A stretch of DNA of 12,419 nt from Spirosoma sp. (GTDB taxonomy: Bacteria > Bacteroidota > Bacteroidia > Cytophagales > Spirosomataceae): the NCBI GenBank assembly GCA_028288385.1, contig JAQBNX010000681.1:1-12419 (forward strand). The letters run 5' to 3'. Position numbers and translations under genes: made by a program. Each line of letters begins with the position of its first letter. The stretch's first letter is position 1. The notes under the pieces were generated by a model. The model searched no databases. It saw only the letters and a program-made list of their open reading frames with translations, and was not told where the DNA came from. Of the stretch, positions 1 to 7,236 are shown piece by piece.

Positions 1-2820
1 AGCGAACTGTTGAAAGGTAAAGATGGCGTTCTCAGCAATGATGCCCACAATCATGATAATGCCCGTGTAGCTACCGACATTGAGCGGGGTTTTGGTGATA
101 AACAGGGCAATAAAGGAACCGGCCACCCCTAATACCGAAATCAACAGAATCAGCCCCGCGGCTTTCAGGTCCCGGAACACAAACAGGAGCACAAGGAACA
201 CCAGCAAGGAGGCCGATAGCAGAATGAGCAGCAATTCCCGGAAGGACTGCTGCTGCTGGGCGTAGGCCCCCCCATACTCAATATGCTGACCCGAGGCCAG
301 CGTTACGCCACTACTTACTTTCTGTTGAATATCGCTCATTACACTGCCCAGGTCACGACCCGCCAGGCTTGCCGTAATGGCAACCATCGGTTGCAGGTTT
401 TCCCGTTGTATTTCGGCGCTTCCCGAATCAACCCGCACGCTGGCAAAGTCGGAAAGCAACCGGCTGCGGCCATCGGCGGTAAATACGGGGCTTTGCCTGA
501 GAAGTGCTAAATCACTGCCGGTGCCAGGATATTTAAGTCGCATTTTGATGAACTGACTACCTTCCAGAATATTTCCAACCTCGTTGCCCATCAACCGGGT
601 CATCAACTGGTTTTGCAAGTCGAGTGGAGTCAGGCCAAACTGCAATAAGGCAGTGGATTTCGGGCTGAATACGATTGATGGTCCGGCAATGGTAATGCCA
701 TTGAAGACGTCGGCCGTGCCGGGCACTTTTGTTACGATGTTACTGATTTGGTTGGCCAGGGGACGAATTTCAGCGACATCATTGCCGAAAATCTTTACTT
801 CTACCGGGTTAGGCTCACTCATTAAATCACCGAGCATGTCGCCTATTACCTGCCCAAAGTCAACGGTCAGGCCCGGTTGGGTCGCTTCAATTTTCTCCCG
901 CAGTTCGTCAATGACTTCGTTGGTGGAGCGGCTACGGTCTTTTTTGAGCGAAATCAGGTAGTCGCCCCCGTTGGGTTCCGTAATAAAAAAGCCCATCTGT
1001 GCGCCTGTCCGTCGTGAAAACGCGGCTACTTCCGGAATGGTCTTTATCTGTTTATCCACCCCGGTCAGCATGACGTTAGTTTCAGCCAGCGACGTACCCG
1101 GTTCGGAGTGGTAATCGAGGACGATTGACCCTTCATCCATGTCGGGCAGAAAGCCCGTTTCCAGGCGGCTATAAATCAAAAAAACGGCTAAGGCCATCAC
1201 GCCAGCCAGACCCAGCGCCAGCACCGGCCGGTGAATGAAAACCGAAAGCCATTTGCCTATTGCTGGGTGTGTTGCGGTGTCTTTTTGCTTTTTCTTCCCG
1301 GACCCGAACAGGTTATAAATTACCGGTAAACCCAGCCAGGTAATCCCAAACGAGCAGGTGAGTGTAACGACCATGGTGGTGGCCAGCACCTGGAAGAAAG
1401 CACCCGCTACGCCACTCATCAGCGAGAAGGGAATGAAAATGACAATTGTGCTGAGCGATGAGCCAATCATGGCGGGGAAAAGGTAGCTGATGGCTTGCTG
1501 GATGGTCAGGGCGTCAGACTTTCCTTCGTGCGAATTCACCGCACCGGCCGGTGAGCCGGTGCGGGAGCGGCCGGACTCTTCTTCTACCCGGTGAATCTGC
1601 TCGACAATCACAACGGCATCGTCGATAATCAGTCCAATGGCGGCTGCTATACCCCCCAGCGTCATGATGTCGAGTGTGTAGCCCATCACATACAGGACTA
1701 AAATAGAAGTCCCCAGAATGACCGGAATCGTGAGCAGAATAACGAGGCTCGCTTTCAGCGACCGCAGAAATAAGCTGGTGACGATAATGGCCAGCACCAA
1801 TCCGATGAAAATACTGTCGGTCACGCTTTTAACCGCATCGCTAACAAAGTCGGCCTGCACATAGGTGGGCGTCAGCGTAACGTCGGCCGGAAGCAGGTTC
1901 TTCAACTCGTTTACTTTCTGGGTTATGCCATTGCTAAGGCTGATCAGGTTGGCCGAAGGCTGTTTAACGACGTTGACGAGTACGGTTTCGTTGCCGTTGG
2001 CTTCAATTTTGGTGTATTCCTGCTGCTCATGTAACTCAACCGTTGCTACGTCGGCCAGGCGCAACACCCGCTGCCCATCACTGCGAATGATAATGTTTTC
2101 AACATCCTGGCGGGAATGAACCGTCGCATCGGTGAGCGTCAGGTAAAGCCGGTGGTAATCCGAAACCAGTCCATCGGCCTGGATAAAGTTGGTGTTATTT
2201 AGCGCGGTCGTAATCGTCGCCGGGGTTACGTTCAGGCTAGCCATTTGGCCTGGCTGGAGTACAATCCAGTACTCTTTCGTACGTCCACCCATCACCTGCA
2301 CATTCGACACGCCTGTTACCCGGCTCAGATAGGGCCGGATGGTGTAGATGGCCAGTTTACGCAGTTCAATTAAATCGCGGCTTTTCGAGGTCAGGGCAAA
2401 ATCCATGACCGGCAGAATCGACGGAGACATCTTCTCGACCGACAGGTTCGTATTGGGCAGTAACGTATTCTGAATCTGGTTGATCCGGGCATTGACGCGT
2501 TGCAGCGATACGTCCATATCTACCGACCAGTTTAAGTAAATGGACAATTCAGAACTGCCCCGGCTGGTGGTGCTACGTACCATTTCGACGCCCTCGACCT
2601 GATTGACGGCATTTTCCAGTGGCTGGGTAATGGCCACCATCATCAGCTCAACGGGCTGCTCACCCGCGTCGGCAATAACTTTAATTTTGGGAAACGTTCG
2701 CTCGGGAAATAAGGATACCTGGATACTTCGGTAGGCGAAAATGCCACCCACCAGCAGCAGAATAAGCAGCCCCAGAATTGGCTTACGAAAGCGAAAAAAA
2801 CCGGGTTGTTCAGTGGGCAT
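1..2820 (-). CDS. RND-family efflux permease, inner-membrane pump subunit (C-terminus cut by window edge)
   Basis: This is the proton-driven inner-membrane pump of a tripartite efflux system (AcrB/CusA/CzcA superfamily). From the ATG at 2818-2820 the frame stays open for 940 codons to base 1; the family usually has about 1010-1050 residues, so roughly 70-110 are missing. Visible are TM1 (about residues 14-31), a first porter segment with PLENAVNQVEGV and STTSRGSSE, and TM4 with GLIIDDAVVIVEQ, whose D400/D401 match the proton-relay aspartates of AcrB (D407/D408). After TM6 comes GFLPDMDEGSIVL (residues about 550-562), a sequence closer to CzcA/CusA than to AcrB. TM10-11 has GIIAENAIF, with E930 at the site of AcrB K940. 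A polar Gly/Ser/Arg-rich stretch (about 415-436) follows TM4. It overlaps the adaptor gene by 11 bp, so translational coupling is likely. Substrate (metal or drug) cannot be told from sequence; family call is firm. Confidence 0.95.
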   Translation of the reverse strand, partial: MPTEQPGFFRFRKPILGLLILLLVGGIFAYRSIQVSLFPERTFPKIKVIADAGEQPVELMMVAITQPLENAVNQVEGVEMVRSTTSRGSSELSIYLNWSVDMDVSLQRVNARINQIQNTLLPNTNLSVEKMSPSILPVMDFALTSKSRDLIELRKLAIYTIRPYLSRVTGVSNVQVMGGRTKEYWIVLQPGQMASLNVTPATITTALNNTNFIQADGLVSDYHRLYLTLTDATVHSRQDVENIIIRSDGQRVLRLADVATVELHEQQEYTKIEANGNETVLVNVVKQPSANLISLSNGITQKVNELKNLLPADVTLTPTYVQADFVSDAVKSVTDSIFIGLVLAIIVTSLFLRSLKASLVILLTIPVILGTSILVLYVMGYTLDIMTLGGIAAAIGLIIDDAVVIVEQIHRVEEESGRSRTGSPAGAVNSHEGKSDALTIQQAISYLFPAMIGSSLSTIVIFIPFSLMSGVAGAFFQVLATTMVVTLTCSFGITWLGLPVIYNLFGSGKKKQKDTATHPAIGKWLSVFIHRPVLALGLAGVMALAVFLIYSRLETGFLPDMDEGSIVLDYHSEPGTSLAETNVMLTGVDKQIKTIPEVAAFSRRTGAQMGFFITEPNGGDYLISLKKDRSRSTNEVIDELREKIEATQPGLTVDFGQVIGDMLGDLMSEPNPVEVKIFGNDVAEIRPLANQISNIVTKVPGTADVFNGITIAGPSIVFSPKSTALLQFGLTPLDLQNQLMTRLMGNEVGNILEGSQFIKMRLKYPGTGSDLALLRQSPVFTADGRSRLLSDFASVRVDSGSAEIQRENLQPMVAITASLAGRDLGSVMSDIQQKVSSGVTLASGQHIEYGGAYAQQQQSFRELLLILLSASLLVFLVLLFVFRDLKAAGLILLISVLGVAGSFIALFITKTPLNVGSYTGIIMIVGIIAENAIFTFQQFA
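1221..1554. repeat. Two copies of a 14-bp palindromic sequence inside the pump gene
   Basis: gcaccggccggtga occurs at 1221-1234 and 1541-1554. It contains the 12-bp palindrome CACCGGCCGGTG. The copies lie 320 bp apart and are read in different frames (HRPV and SPAG). The second copy sits in the polar stretch after TM4, in a further local inverted repeat (gcaccgg/ccggtgc). In GC-rich DNA this may be chance. Confidence 0.6.
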
Positions 2821-3769
2821 GTGGATGGTTGCTTATCGTGACGGATGCCGTATCGGCCAGCCCATAACCGCCCTTACTGACGAAGCGATCCCTGGGACTA
2901 AAACGAGGGCTGAGAATTTCGACATGGGTATCGCGCTGGAGTCCAGTTTTAACCGGTACACGAATTGCCGTCGTGTCGTTAATGAGCTTCATGACCCAGA
3001 ATTCGGTCTGGAGTTCATTGGCCAGTACAGCTTCTGTTGGCAGCGACTGCACGTTGTTATGTTGCTGATCGGTAAACGTGATGTTGAGCCCGAGTCGGGC
3101 CGGAAGCACCATCGGGTGGTCTGGTTTTACCACAAACCGCTCGGTCTGCGAGAGTGAATCGGTAATGGCCAGCGTCCGGGAAATCCGTCCGCCAATTTGC
3201 CGGCCGTTTGGCAGTTTAATGGTGCAGACACTACCAACATGCACAGCTGAATCCTGTTCGACGGGCACTTCGATGAGGAAAACGAACATATCGGGCGCGG
3301 AGAAAGAGGCCAACACGGCGCCATCCTGCACGTATTCTCGCTCCTCGGCCTGTACTAAGGTTATTAAGCCTGCTTCGGGCGCACGGATGATCAATTGGCC
3401 AATGTTTTTAAGCGTTGGGTCGTTGAGGTAATTTTTACCCCCCAATGCATAGGCTTCTTTTGTTTCCAGTCCGAACAGCGGTGCCCCCTTGCGAAGCTGG
3501 TCCCCGATTTTAACGTATACTTTGGTTACGTACCCCGCTATCGGCGATTTAATGTCGCCACTGGTGAGGTAGTAGGTGATGCCCCGAAACGTTTTTTCTA
3601 CCCGAAACGAATCGGCCTTGACAGTGGTCACCTCCACTGGCGTTTTTGGCCGGGGCGGTTCGGCTGCCTGCGTACTCGTGTCGCTGGTTGACGACGAGCC
3701 GCATCGGGATAGCAGGAGTAGCCCCCCAAGCCCGGCTAAATACAAACATCTTTTCATGAACTGGGGCAT
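2810..3769 (-). CDS. RND efflux periplasmic adaptor (membrane fusion protein), short form
   Basis: This 319-residue protein is the periplasmic adaptor linking the RND pump to the TolC-type channel. It starts with a basic, then hydrophobic, signal (KRCLYLAGLGGLLLLSRC) ending at C23, which suggests a lipoprotein anchor; R at -1 makes the lipobox atypical. A low-complexity Ser/Thr/Pro linker (24-43) follows. The biotinyl-lipoyl-like domain is split: half one IKSPIAGYVTKVYVKIGDQLRKG (73-95, given here as its span with key residues SPIAG and GDQLRKG), half two IIRAPEAGLITLV (127-139). Only about 30 residues separate them, far less than the helical hairpin of AcrA-type adaptors. Beta-barrel and membrane-proximal domains fill about 155-290. 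The gene begins 16 bp after the TolC-family stop; a second Met at 3757 is an equally plausible start and sits just before the basic residues. No clear Shine-Dalgarno is seen. It ends inside the pump gene start. Confidence 0.9.
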   Translation of the reverse strand: MPQFMKRCLYLAGLGGLLLLSRCGSSSTSDTSTQAAEPPRPKTPVEVTTVKADSFRVEKTFRGITYYLTSGDIKSPIAGYVTKVYVKIGDQLRKGAPLFGLETKEAYALGGKNYLNDPTLKNIGQLIIRAPEAGLITLVQAEEREYVQDGAVLASFSAPDMFVFLIEVPVEQDSAVHVGSVCTIKLPNGRQIGGRISRTLAITDSLSQTERFVVKPDHPMVLPARLGLNITFTDQQHNNVQSLPTEAVLANELQTEFWVMKLINDTTAIRVPVKTGLQRDTHVEILSPRFSPRDRFVSKGGYGLADTASVTISNHPHAH

Positions 3770-3785
3770 GGATTAAGAGATGGCG

Positions 3786-5045
3786 TTAAAAGTTTCGGTA
3801 GTTGAACGTACTGATAAATCGTTGCCGCTGAATGTTTAACTGGTTCAGGGCCAGTTTTATATTCAGGTAACGCTGCACGATTAACAGATAATCAATGGCC
3901 GATATATCGCCCCGATACAACCGGGTTTGACTAATGGTCAGCAGATTTTCGACATCCGTATTCTGTTTTTCGGTTAAGCTTACCAAGTTCTGATTCACGC
4001 GTAGCTGCTCGTTTACCGTTCGCAGTTGTAGGTTGAACCGATTTATATACTGATTACGATAATTTCGGATGGTCAGCTGCGCCACATCAAGTTTCTGGTA
4101 TTGCAGCCGGCGCTGGTTTCCGTTGTAGATCGGCATTGTAAAATTCAACCCTACGCTGTAACCTATCCGTCGGGCAATTAGATCAGAACTGATTGCGTTC
4201 GTACCTGCATTGACCACTACGTCCAGCGAGGGTCGGTAAAAGATGTCGATTACCCGACGATTCCGTTCCACAATAACGCTGTCATAGCGGAACCTGAGCA
4301 GATATGGGTTGTTGTCGAGCGTGAACCGGGCCAGGGGGGACAGCGCCGGTTTCTCCAGTCGGACCAGGCCTGTTTCGGGAATATTGCAAAGCGTATTGAG
4401 GAGGAGTAAATCCTGTAAAAACTGCACCTTAGCCGCTTCATAATTTACTTCGCTTTGCTGCCAGTCCACCCGAAACGCCAGGTAATCGGACTGATTGAAC
4501 AGGGCTTTTCGCAGCAACTCTTTCAGTACGTCGTTCTGGCGGGTAAGAATTTGGTATAAATCGCCGAAAATGACCATCTGCTGATAATCCTGATAGGCCG
4601 TCAGGTAAAGGTCGATAATGGATTTTTGCAGGTCGTTCTGATTAATATGAATAGTATTAACCACCGAATCGCGCAGGGCGGCATTTAGATTGTTTTGAAT
4701 TCGGAGGTTGCGACGGTAGAGCAGGTTGCGATTCGCCTGGATTAAACCCGTGTATTGGCCGCCGTTGGTGGTATTTTGGTCATAACCCCAGTTCGTTCCG
4801 GCCGGCGCGTAGAGGTACTGACCTATAGCCTGCACATAGGGTTTATTGATGGCTACATTAATCAGGCTGTCAAACCGATTCAGCGTAATCGCATTGCTAT
4901 TTTCTTTCAGCAGTGGACTATTCGCCAAACCCTGGTCAAGGTAATAATCCAAACTTCGGTGAACCAGGGTGTCCTGGCTATAGCCGGGAAGAGCCTGACA
5001 TACAAGCCAAGTGCTCATCCAGAAAAGTAGTTTATATAAACACAT
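3786..5045 (-). CDS. TolC-family outer-membrane efflux channel
   Basis: A 419-residue outer-membrane factor (OEP/TolC family), the exit duct of the tripartite pump. An N-terminal signal peptide (about 1-24, ending ALPGYSQ) is followed by LDYYLDQGLANSPLLKE, the usual start of OEP domains. Two OEP-like halves follow, rich in Gln/Asn/Leu amphipathic helix: roughly 30-210 and 225-415. The segment IGYSVGLNFTMPIYNGNQRR (about 297-316) is the conserved 'G..L..PIynG..r' strand-to-helix motif. The C-terminal half ends with ISQTRLYRGDISAIDYLLIVQRYLN-type sequence, also typical (key residues RGDISAIDYL). Length is normal for the family. It lies 5 bp after the present stop of the TPR gene and 16 bp before the adaptor, so it sits in the middle of the operon; this order (channel, adaptor, pump) supports one dedicated machine. 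No lesion is seen. Confidence 0.92.
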   Translation of the reverse strand: MCLYKLLFWMSTWLVCQALPGYSQDTLVHRSLDYYLDQGLANSPLLKENSNAITLNRFDSLINVAINKPYVQAIGQYLYAPAGTNWGYDQNTTNGGQYTGLIQANRNLLYRRNLRIQNNLNAALRDSVVNTIHINQNDLQKSIIDLYLTAYQDYQQMVIFGDLYQILTRQNDVLKELLRKALFNQSDYLAFRVDWQQSEVNYEAAKVQFLQDLLLLNTLCNIPETGLVRLEKPALSPLARFTLDNNPYLLRFRYDSVIVERNRRVIDIFYRPSLDVVVNAGTNAISSDLIARRIGYSVGLNFTMPIYNGNQRRLQYQKLDVAQLTIRNYRNQYINRFNLQLRTVNEQLRVNQNLVSLTEKQNTDVENLLTISQTRLYRGDISAIDYLLIVQRYLNIKLALNQLNIQRQRFISTFNYRNF

Positions 5046-5050
5046 ACTGC

Positions 5051-6223
5051 TTAATTAGGGAGCCTCATTACGTAATACCGGAAACTCGGCAAACTGGAGC
5101 ATTTGCCTGTAGTAGTGCCGGGCCTGGTTTTCCTGTCCACTCTGCCGGGCGGCCCGCGCCAGTACCTGATAGGCATAGGCCCGCACGGTTTCTTCCCGCA
5201 CCGCACGGTTTCTTCCCGCACCGCACTGTTCACAACTTCAATGGCCCATGTGCGGGCCGCAGACTGCTGACCATTTTCCAGGGCATAACGGGCTTTCAGC
5301 AGCGTTCCCATTTGCTGAAAAACCATCTCTTTGGCCCCCATCAGTTTGGCAATCAGGTTAGGTATGGAGTCTGTCTGGTGCGCATTCAGCAGGGCTTCGG
5401 CGTATTTATACCGCCAGTAGGGATTGTTAGGATACCGTTCGGTCAATTGAGCCAGATAGGGCAGCGCTTCGCTTGGTCTCTTTTCGTAGTCGGTCAGGAG
5501 ATGGGTGAGGTAGAGAATGGCTTCTGTTCGCACGAAAAGCGCCTGCCGGGCGGCTATCTGAAGTTGATTCAGACCCAGTTTTTTATCCCCAGCGGTCATG
5601 ACCCAGGCCACCGATTTATAGAAAGGATGAATTTGTGGATACACCTCTCGGTAGAAATTGTAAAGGCCGGTTGACAAGTAAAAATCGGGGTAGTGCTGCT
5701 GGAATGCCTTGCCTTTCTGAATGAAGGGGTACGCATTTTTAGCATGTCGGATGGTGGCGAACGGTTCATGTTCATAATGACTGATTTTAGCCAGCATTGC
5801 CTCGGCGGTGAAGTACACAAACATGGCTTCGGGCTGCTCAGTCGCAGTACGGTCTGCCGAATTACGGTCGGAGCCTTCATTTCTGGCTTTTTGCCAGTCG
5901 TTGGCTTTGCGGGCAGATAGTTCTAACTGGGACAGACAGCGCTGCTTAAGGGTTACGTCGGTGCGGGCCGGAAACCATTGATAAAACAAACGAACACCCC
6001 GCAGTAAATCGATGGCCGGATGGCCCGGAGCCAGTTTCTCCAATCGGGCGAAGGTAGCCTCAGCCGCATTGAACTGGTTGTTATACACCTGGTCCAAACC
6101 CGCCGTCAGCAACGCCCGGCCAACTGGGTTGTTATTGATCACTGGATACTGCGCCAGAATCAAGTCTGGCAGTAAAACGAAGACAAGCGTCAGGGTCATT
6201 CCGATGAAGCTCCGAGTGGGCAT
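5051..6223 (-). CDS. Secreted TPR-like protein, C-terminus frameshifted by a 20-bp tandem duplication
   Basis: The open frame codes 390 residues. A signal peptide (about 1-25, ending DLILAQ) is followed by helical repeats of TPR type, for example NNQFNAAEATFARLEKLAPG (about 48-67) and EALPYLAQLTERYPNNPYWR near residue 270, with YAEALLNA after it. The protein is therefore probably a periplasmic scaffold; its precise role is unknown. At 5181-5226 a 20-bp unit is present twice. Downstream the frame reads a Pro/Arg/Gly-rich tail (CGKKPCGPMPIRYW) unlike the rest. If one copy is removed the frame instead reads RAYAYQVLARAARQSGQ and further helical sequence, stopping at the TAA at 5055-5057, for an ancestral protein of 382 residues. 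So the last ~45 residues are lost in this allele. Start at 6223 is chosen for the signal peptide; it lies 17 bp after the PAP2 gene, in the same operon as the efflux genes. It may or may not still work. Confidence 0.85.
   Translation of the reverse strand: MPTRSFIGMTLTLVFVLLPDLILAQYPVINNNPVGRALLTAGLDQVYNNQFNAAEATFARLEKLAPGHPAIDLLRGVRLFYQWFPARTDVTLKQRCLSQLELSARKANDWQKARNEGSDRNSADRTATEQPEAMFVYFTAEAMLAKISHYEHEPFATIRHAKNAYPFIQKGKAFQQHYPDFYLSTGLYNFYREVYPQIHPFYKSVAWVMTAGDKKLGLNQLQIAARQALFVRTEAILYLTHLLTDYEKRPSEALPYLAQLTERYPNNPYWRYKYAEALLNAHQTDSIPNLIAKLMGAKEMVFQQMGTLLKARYALENGQQSAARTWAIEVVNSAVREETVRCGKKPCGPMPIRYWRGPPGRVDRKTRPGTTTGKCSSLPSFRYYVMRLPN
5181..5226. repeat. 20-bp tandem duplication (two copies plus 6 bp)
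   Basis: Bases 5181-5200 and 5201-5220 are identical, and 5221-5226 (ccgcac) continue the same period. Because 20 is not a multiple of three, the duplication shifts the frame of the TPR-like gene. The 6-bp ccgcac flanking each unit offers a simple slippage or microhomology route both for gain and for loss of the copy. Confidence 0.95.
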
Positions 6224-6240
6224 AATTAAACAGGGTTTTA

Positions 6241-6975
6241 CTAATGCATAGCCGGTTTACGACGAACAAATTTGCGTTTCAGCCATGGATAAACATGATA
6301 CGCCACCTCAGCGGAGAGCAAGCCGATGCCAGCTCCAACCAGTACGTCCGATACCCAGTGTTTGTCATTCGTCATCCGTAAGAGGCCCGTCGATGTGGCC
6401 ACGGCATAGCCACCAATGGGGATGAGCGGACTGACACGACCAAACTCCCGATCGAGTAAACCCGCGCCAGTGAAAGCCAGTGCCGTATGACCTGAGGGAA
6501 ACGAATAGGAGTCGGAGCCGTCGGGCCGAAGTTCGTGGGTAATCTGTTTCAAACTGAGCACCAATACCGTCGTTAGACCATGAGCCAGCAGGGCAATGCC
6601 CGCCCGGTCAAGGGGTGTTGAGCGGCCGGGCGCACCTGCCAGACTCAACCCTACCCAACCTGCCATGGGTGCATATTGTAAGTAATCGTCTGCCCTGGTC
6701 CGAAAATGCAGCTTATCCTGAATCTCACCTCGCACGTAATAACGGTCGACATGACTGTTCGGATAATCAGGCGATAAGGCCAGCCCAGCCGGAATTAATA
6801 GAGCCGGCGTAACCTATCGGAGTGGAGCAGGTTGGGTAGGAATACTATCCCACTGGGCCCGAAGCGACAGCGTGTTCAGGGGCTGCCCAACAGATGCAAC
6901 CAGCGTGAGTAACGAAAACAAACTGACCAGCCACCAGGCCATGAGTAAAGAACGTAATCCCTTGCCTGGTTTCAT
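6241..6975 (-). pseudogene. PAP2-family membrane phosphatase interrupted by an in-frame amber codon
   Basis: The catalytic part is a PAP2 (type 2 phosphatidic acid phosphatase) domain with all three signature motifs: KQITHELRP (KX6RP), FPSGH, and RMTNDKHWVSD (RX5HX3D), at residues about 143-151, 159-163 and 200-210 when counted from the ATG at 6975. Hydrophobic stretches between the motifs fit a membrane enzyme acting on lipid phosphates or pyrophosphates such as undecaprenyl pyrophosphate; the substrate is not known. From the ATG at 6973-6975 the frame codes a signal-like N-terminus (GLRSLLMAWWLVSLFSLLTL), then PTQPAPLR, then TAG at 6814-6816 (codon 54), then in the same frame VTPALLIPAGLALSPDYP and on into the domain. 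This continuity argues for a nonsense mutation in a 244-residue gene. The remaining uninterrupted frame from a GTG at 6735 gives 164 residues without the signal peptide. First gene of the efflux operon. Confidence 0.85.
6814..6816 (-). other. In-frame premature TAG stop in the PAP2 gene
   Basis: On the minus strand the codons around this site read CTC CGA TAG GTT ACG. The site lies 159 bases (53 codons) from the ATG at 6975 and in frame with the PAP2 domain, with no other stop on either side. A single base change (for instance CAG to TAG) would explain it. Confidence 0.85.
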
Positions 6976-7125
6976 AAGTTATTGTTTATCACAGCGACCC
7001 TGTGCTCTGTTGGTGTATTATGTTGGGAGGATGTGGTTGCGTTTGGATGGCACGGTGCAAAATAAAAGGCGAAACCTTAAGAGAATCTGTAGCTGGTTAA
7101 CCGAGAGAATCAGCCGTTGACTAGC

Positions 7126-7137
7126 TAAAACGTTTTA
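7126..7137. promoter_or_regulatory. 12-bp palindrome in the divergent intergenic region, possible operator
   Basis: TAAAACGTTTTA is a perfect palindrome lying 99 bp before the response-regulator start and 150 bp before the PAP2 start. Nearby are GGTTAACC (7095-7102) and two copies of agagaatc (7080-7087 and 7104-7111, 24 bp apart). The 261-bp region 6976-7236 holds no gene that I can support. Any of these could be regulator sites, but OmpR-type regulators usually bind direct repeats about 10-11 bp apart, which is not what is seen here. Confidence 0.3.
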
Positions 7138-7206
7138 AACAAAGCAAGAGAAGGATCTTCACATGGCTGAAAACCGAGCTTCAAAATGTATTCAGTTTTG
7201 GGATTG

Positions 7207-7214
7207 TACTTTTG
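7207..7214 (+). promoter_or_regulatory. Bacteroidota-type -7 promoter element for the two-component operon
   Basis: TACTTTTG fits the TAnnTTTG consensus of the primary sigma factor in Bacteroidota. It ends 22 bp before the response-regulator ATG, giving a short leader. No good TTG is seen at the expected -33 distance, so the call rests on the -7 match and position. Confidence 0.5.
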
Positions 7215-7236
7215 AAATTAAGCTGACCGAAGGACA

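Noticed and set aside
80..961. Plus-strand open frames across the pump gene
   Set aside because: They are antisense to a continuous 940-codon RND permease frame and have no recognisable protein features.
4913..5674. 253-residue plus-strand open frame
   Set aside because: It lies antisense to the TolC-family and TPR-like genes, has no signal, domain or start context, and reads as low-quality composition.
7058..7065. Possible minus-strand -7 element (TTATTTTG) for the efflux operon
   Set aside because: It has a mismatch at the conserved A, and no TTG is seen at a suitable distance, so it is too weak to call.
6872..7120. Plus-strand open frame of 82 codons near the divergent region
   Set aside because: Overlaps the signal peptide end of the PAP2 gene on the other strand, with no coding features.
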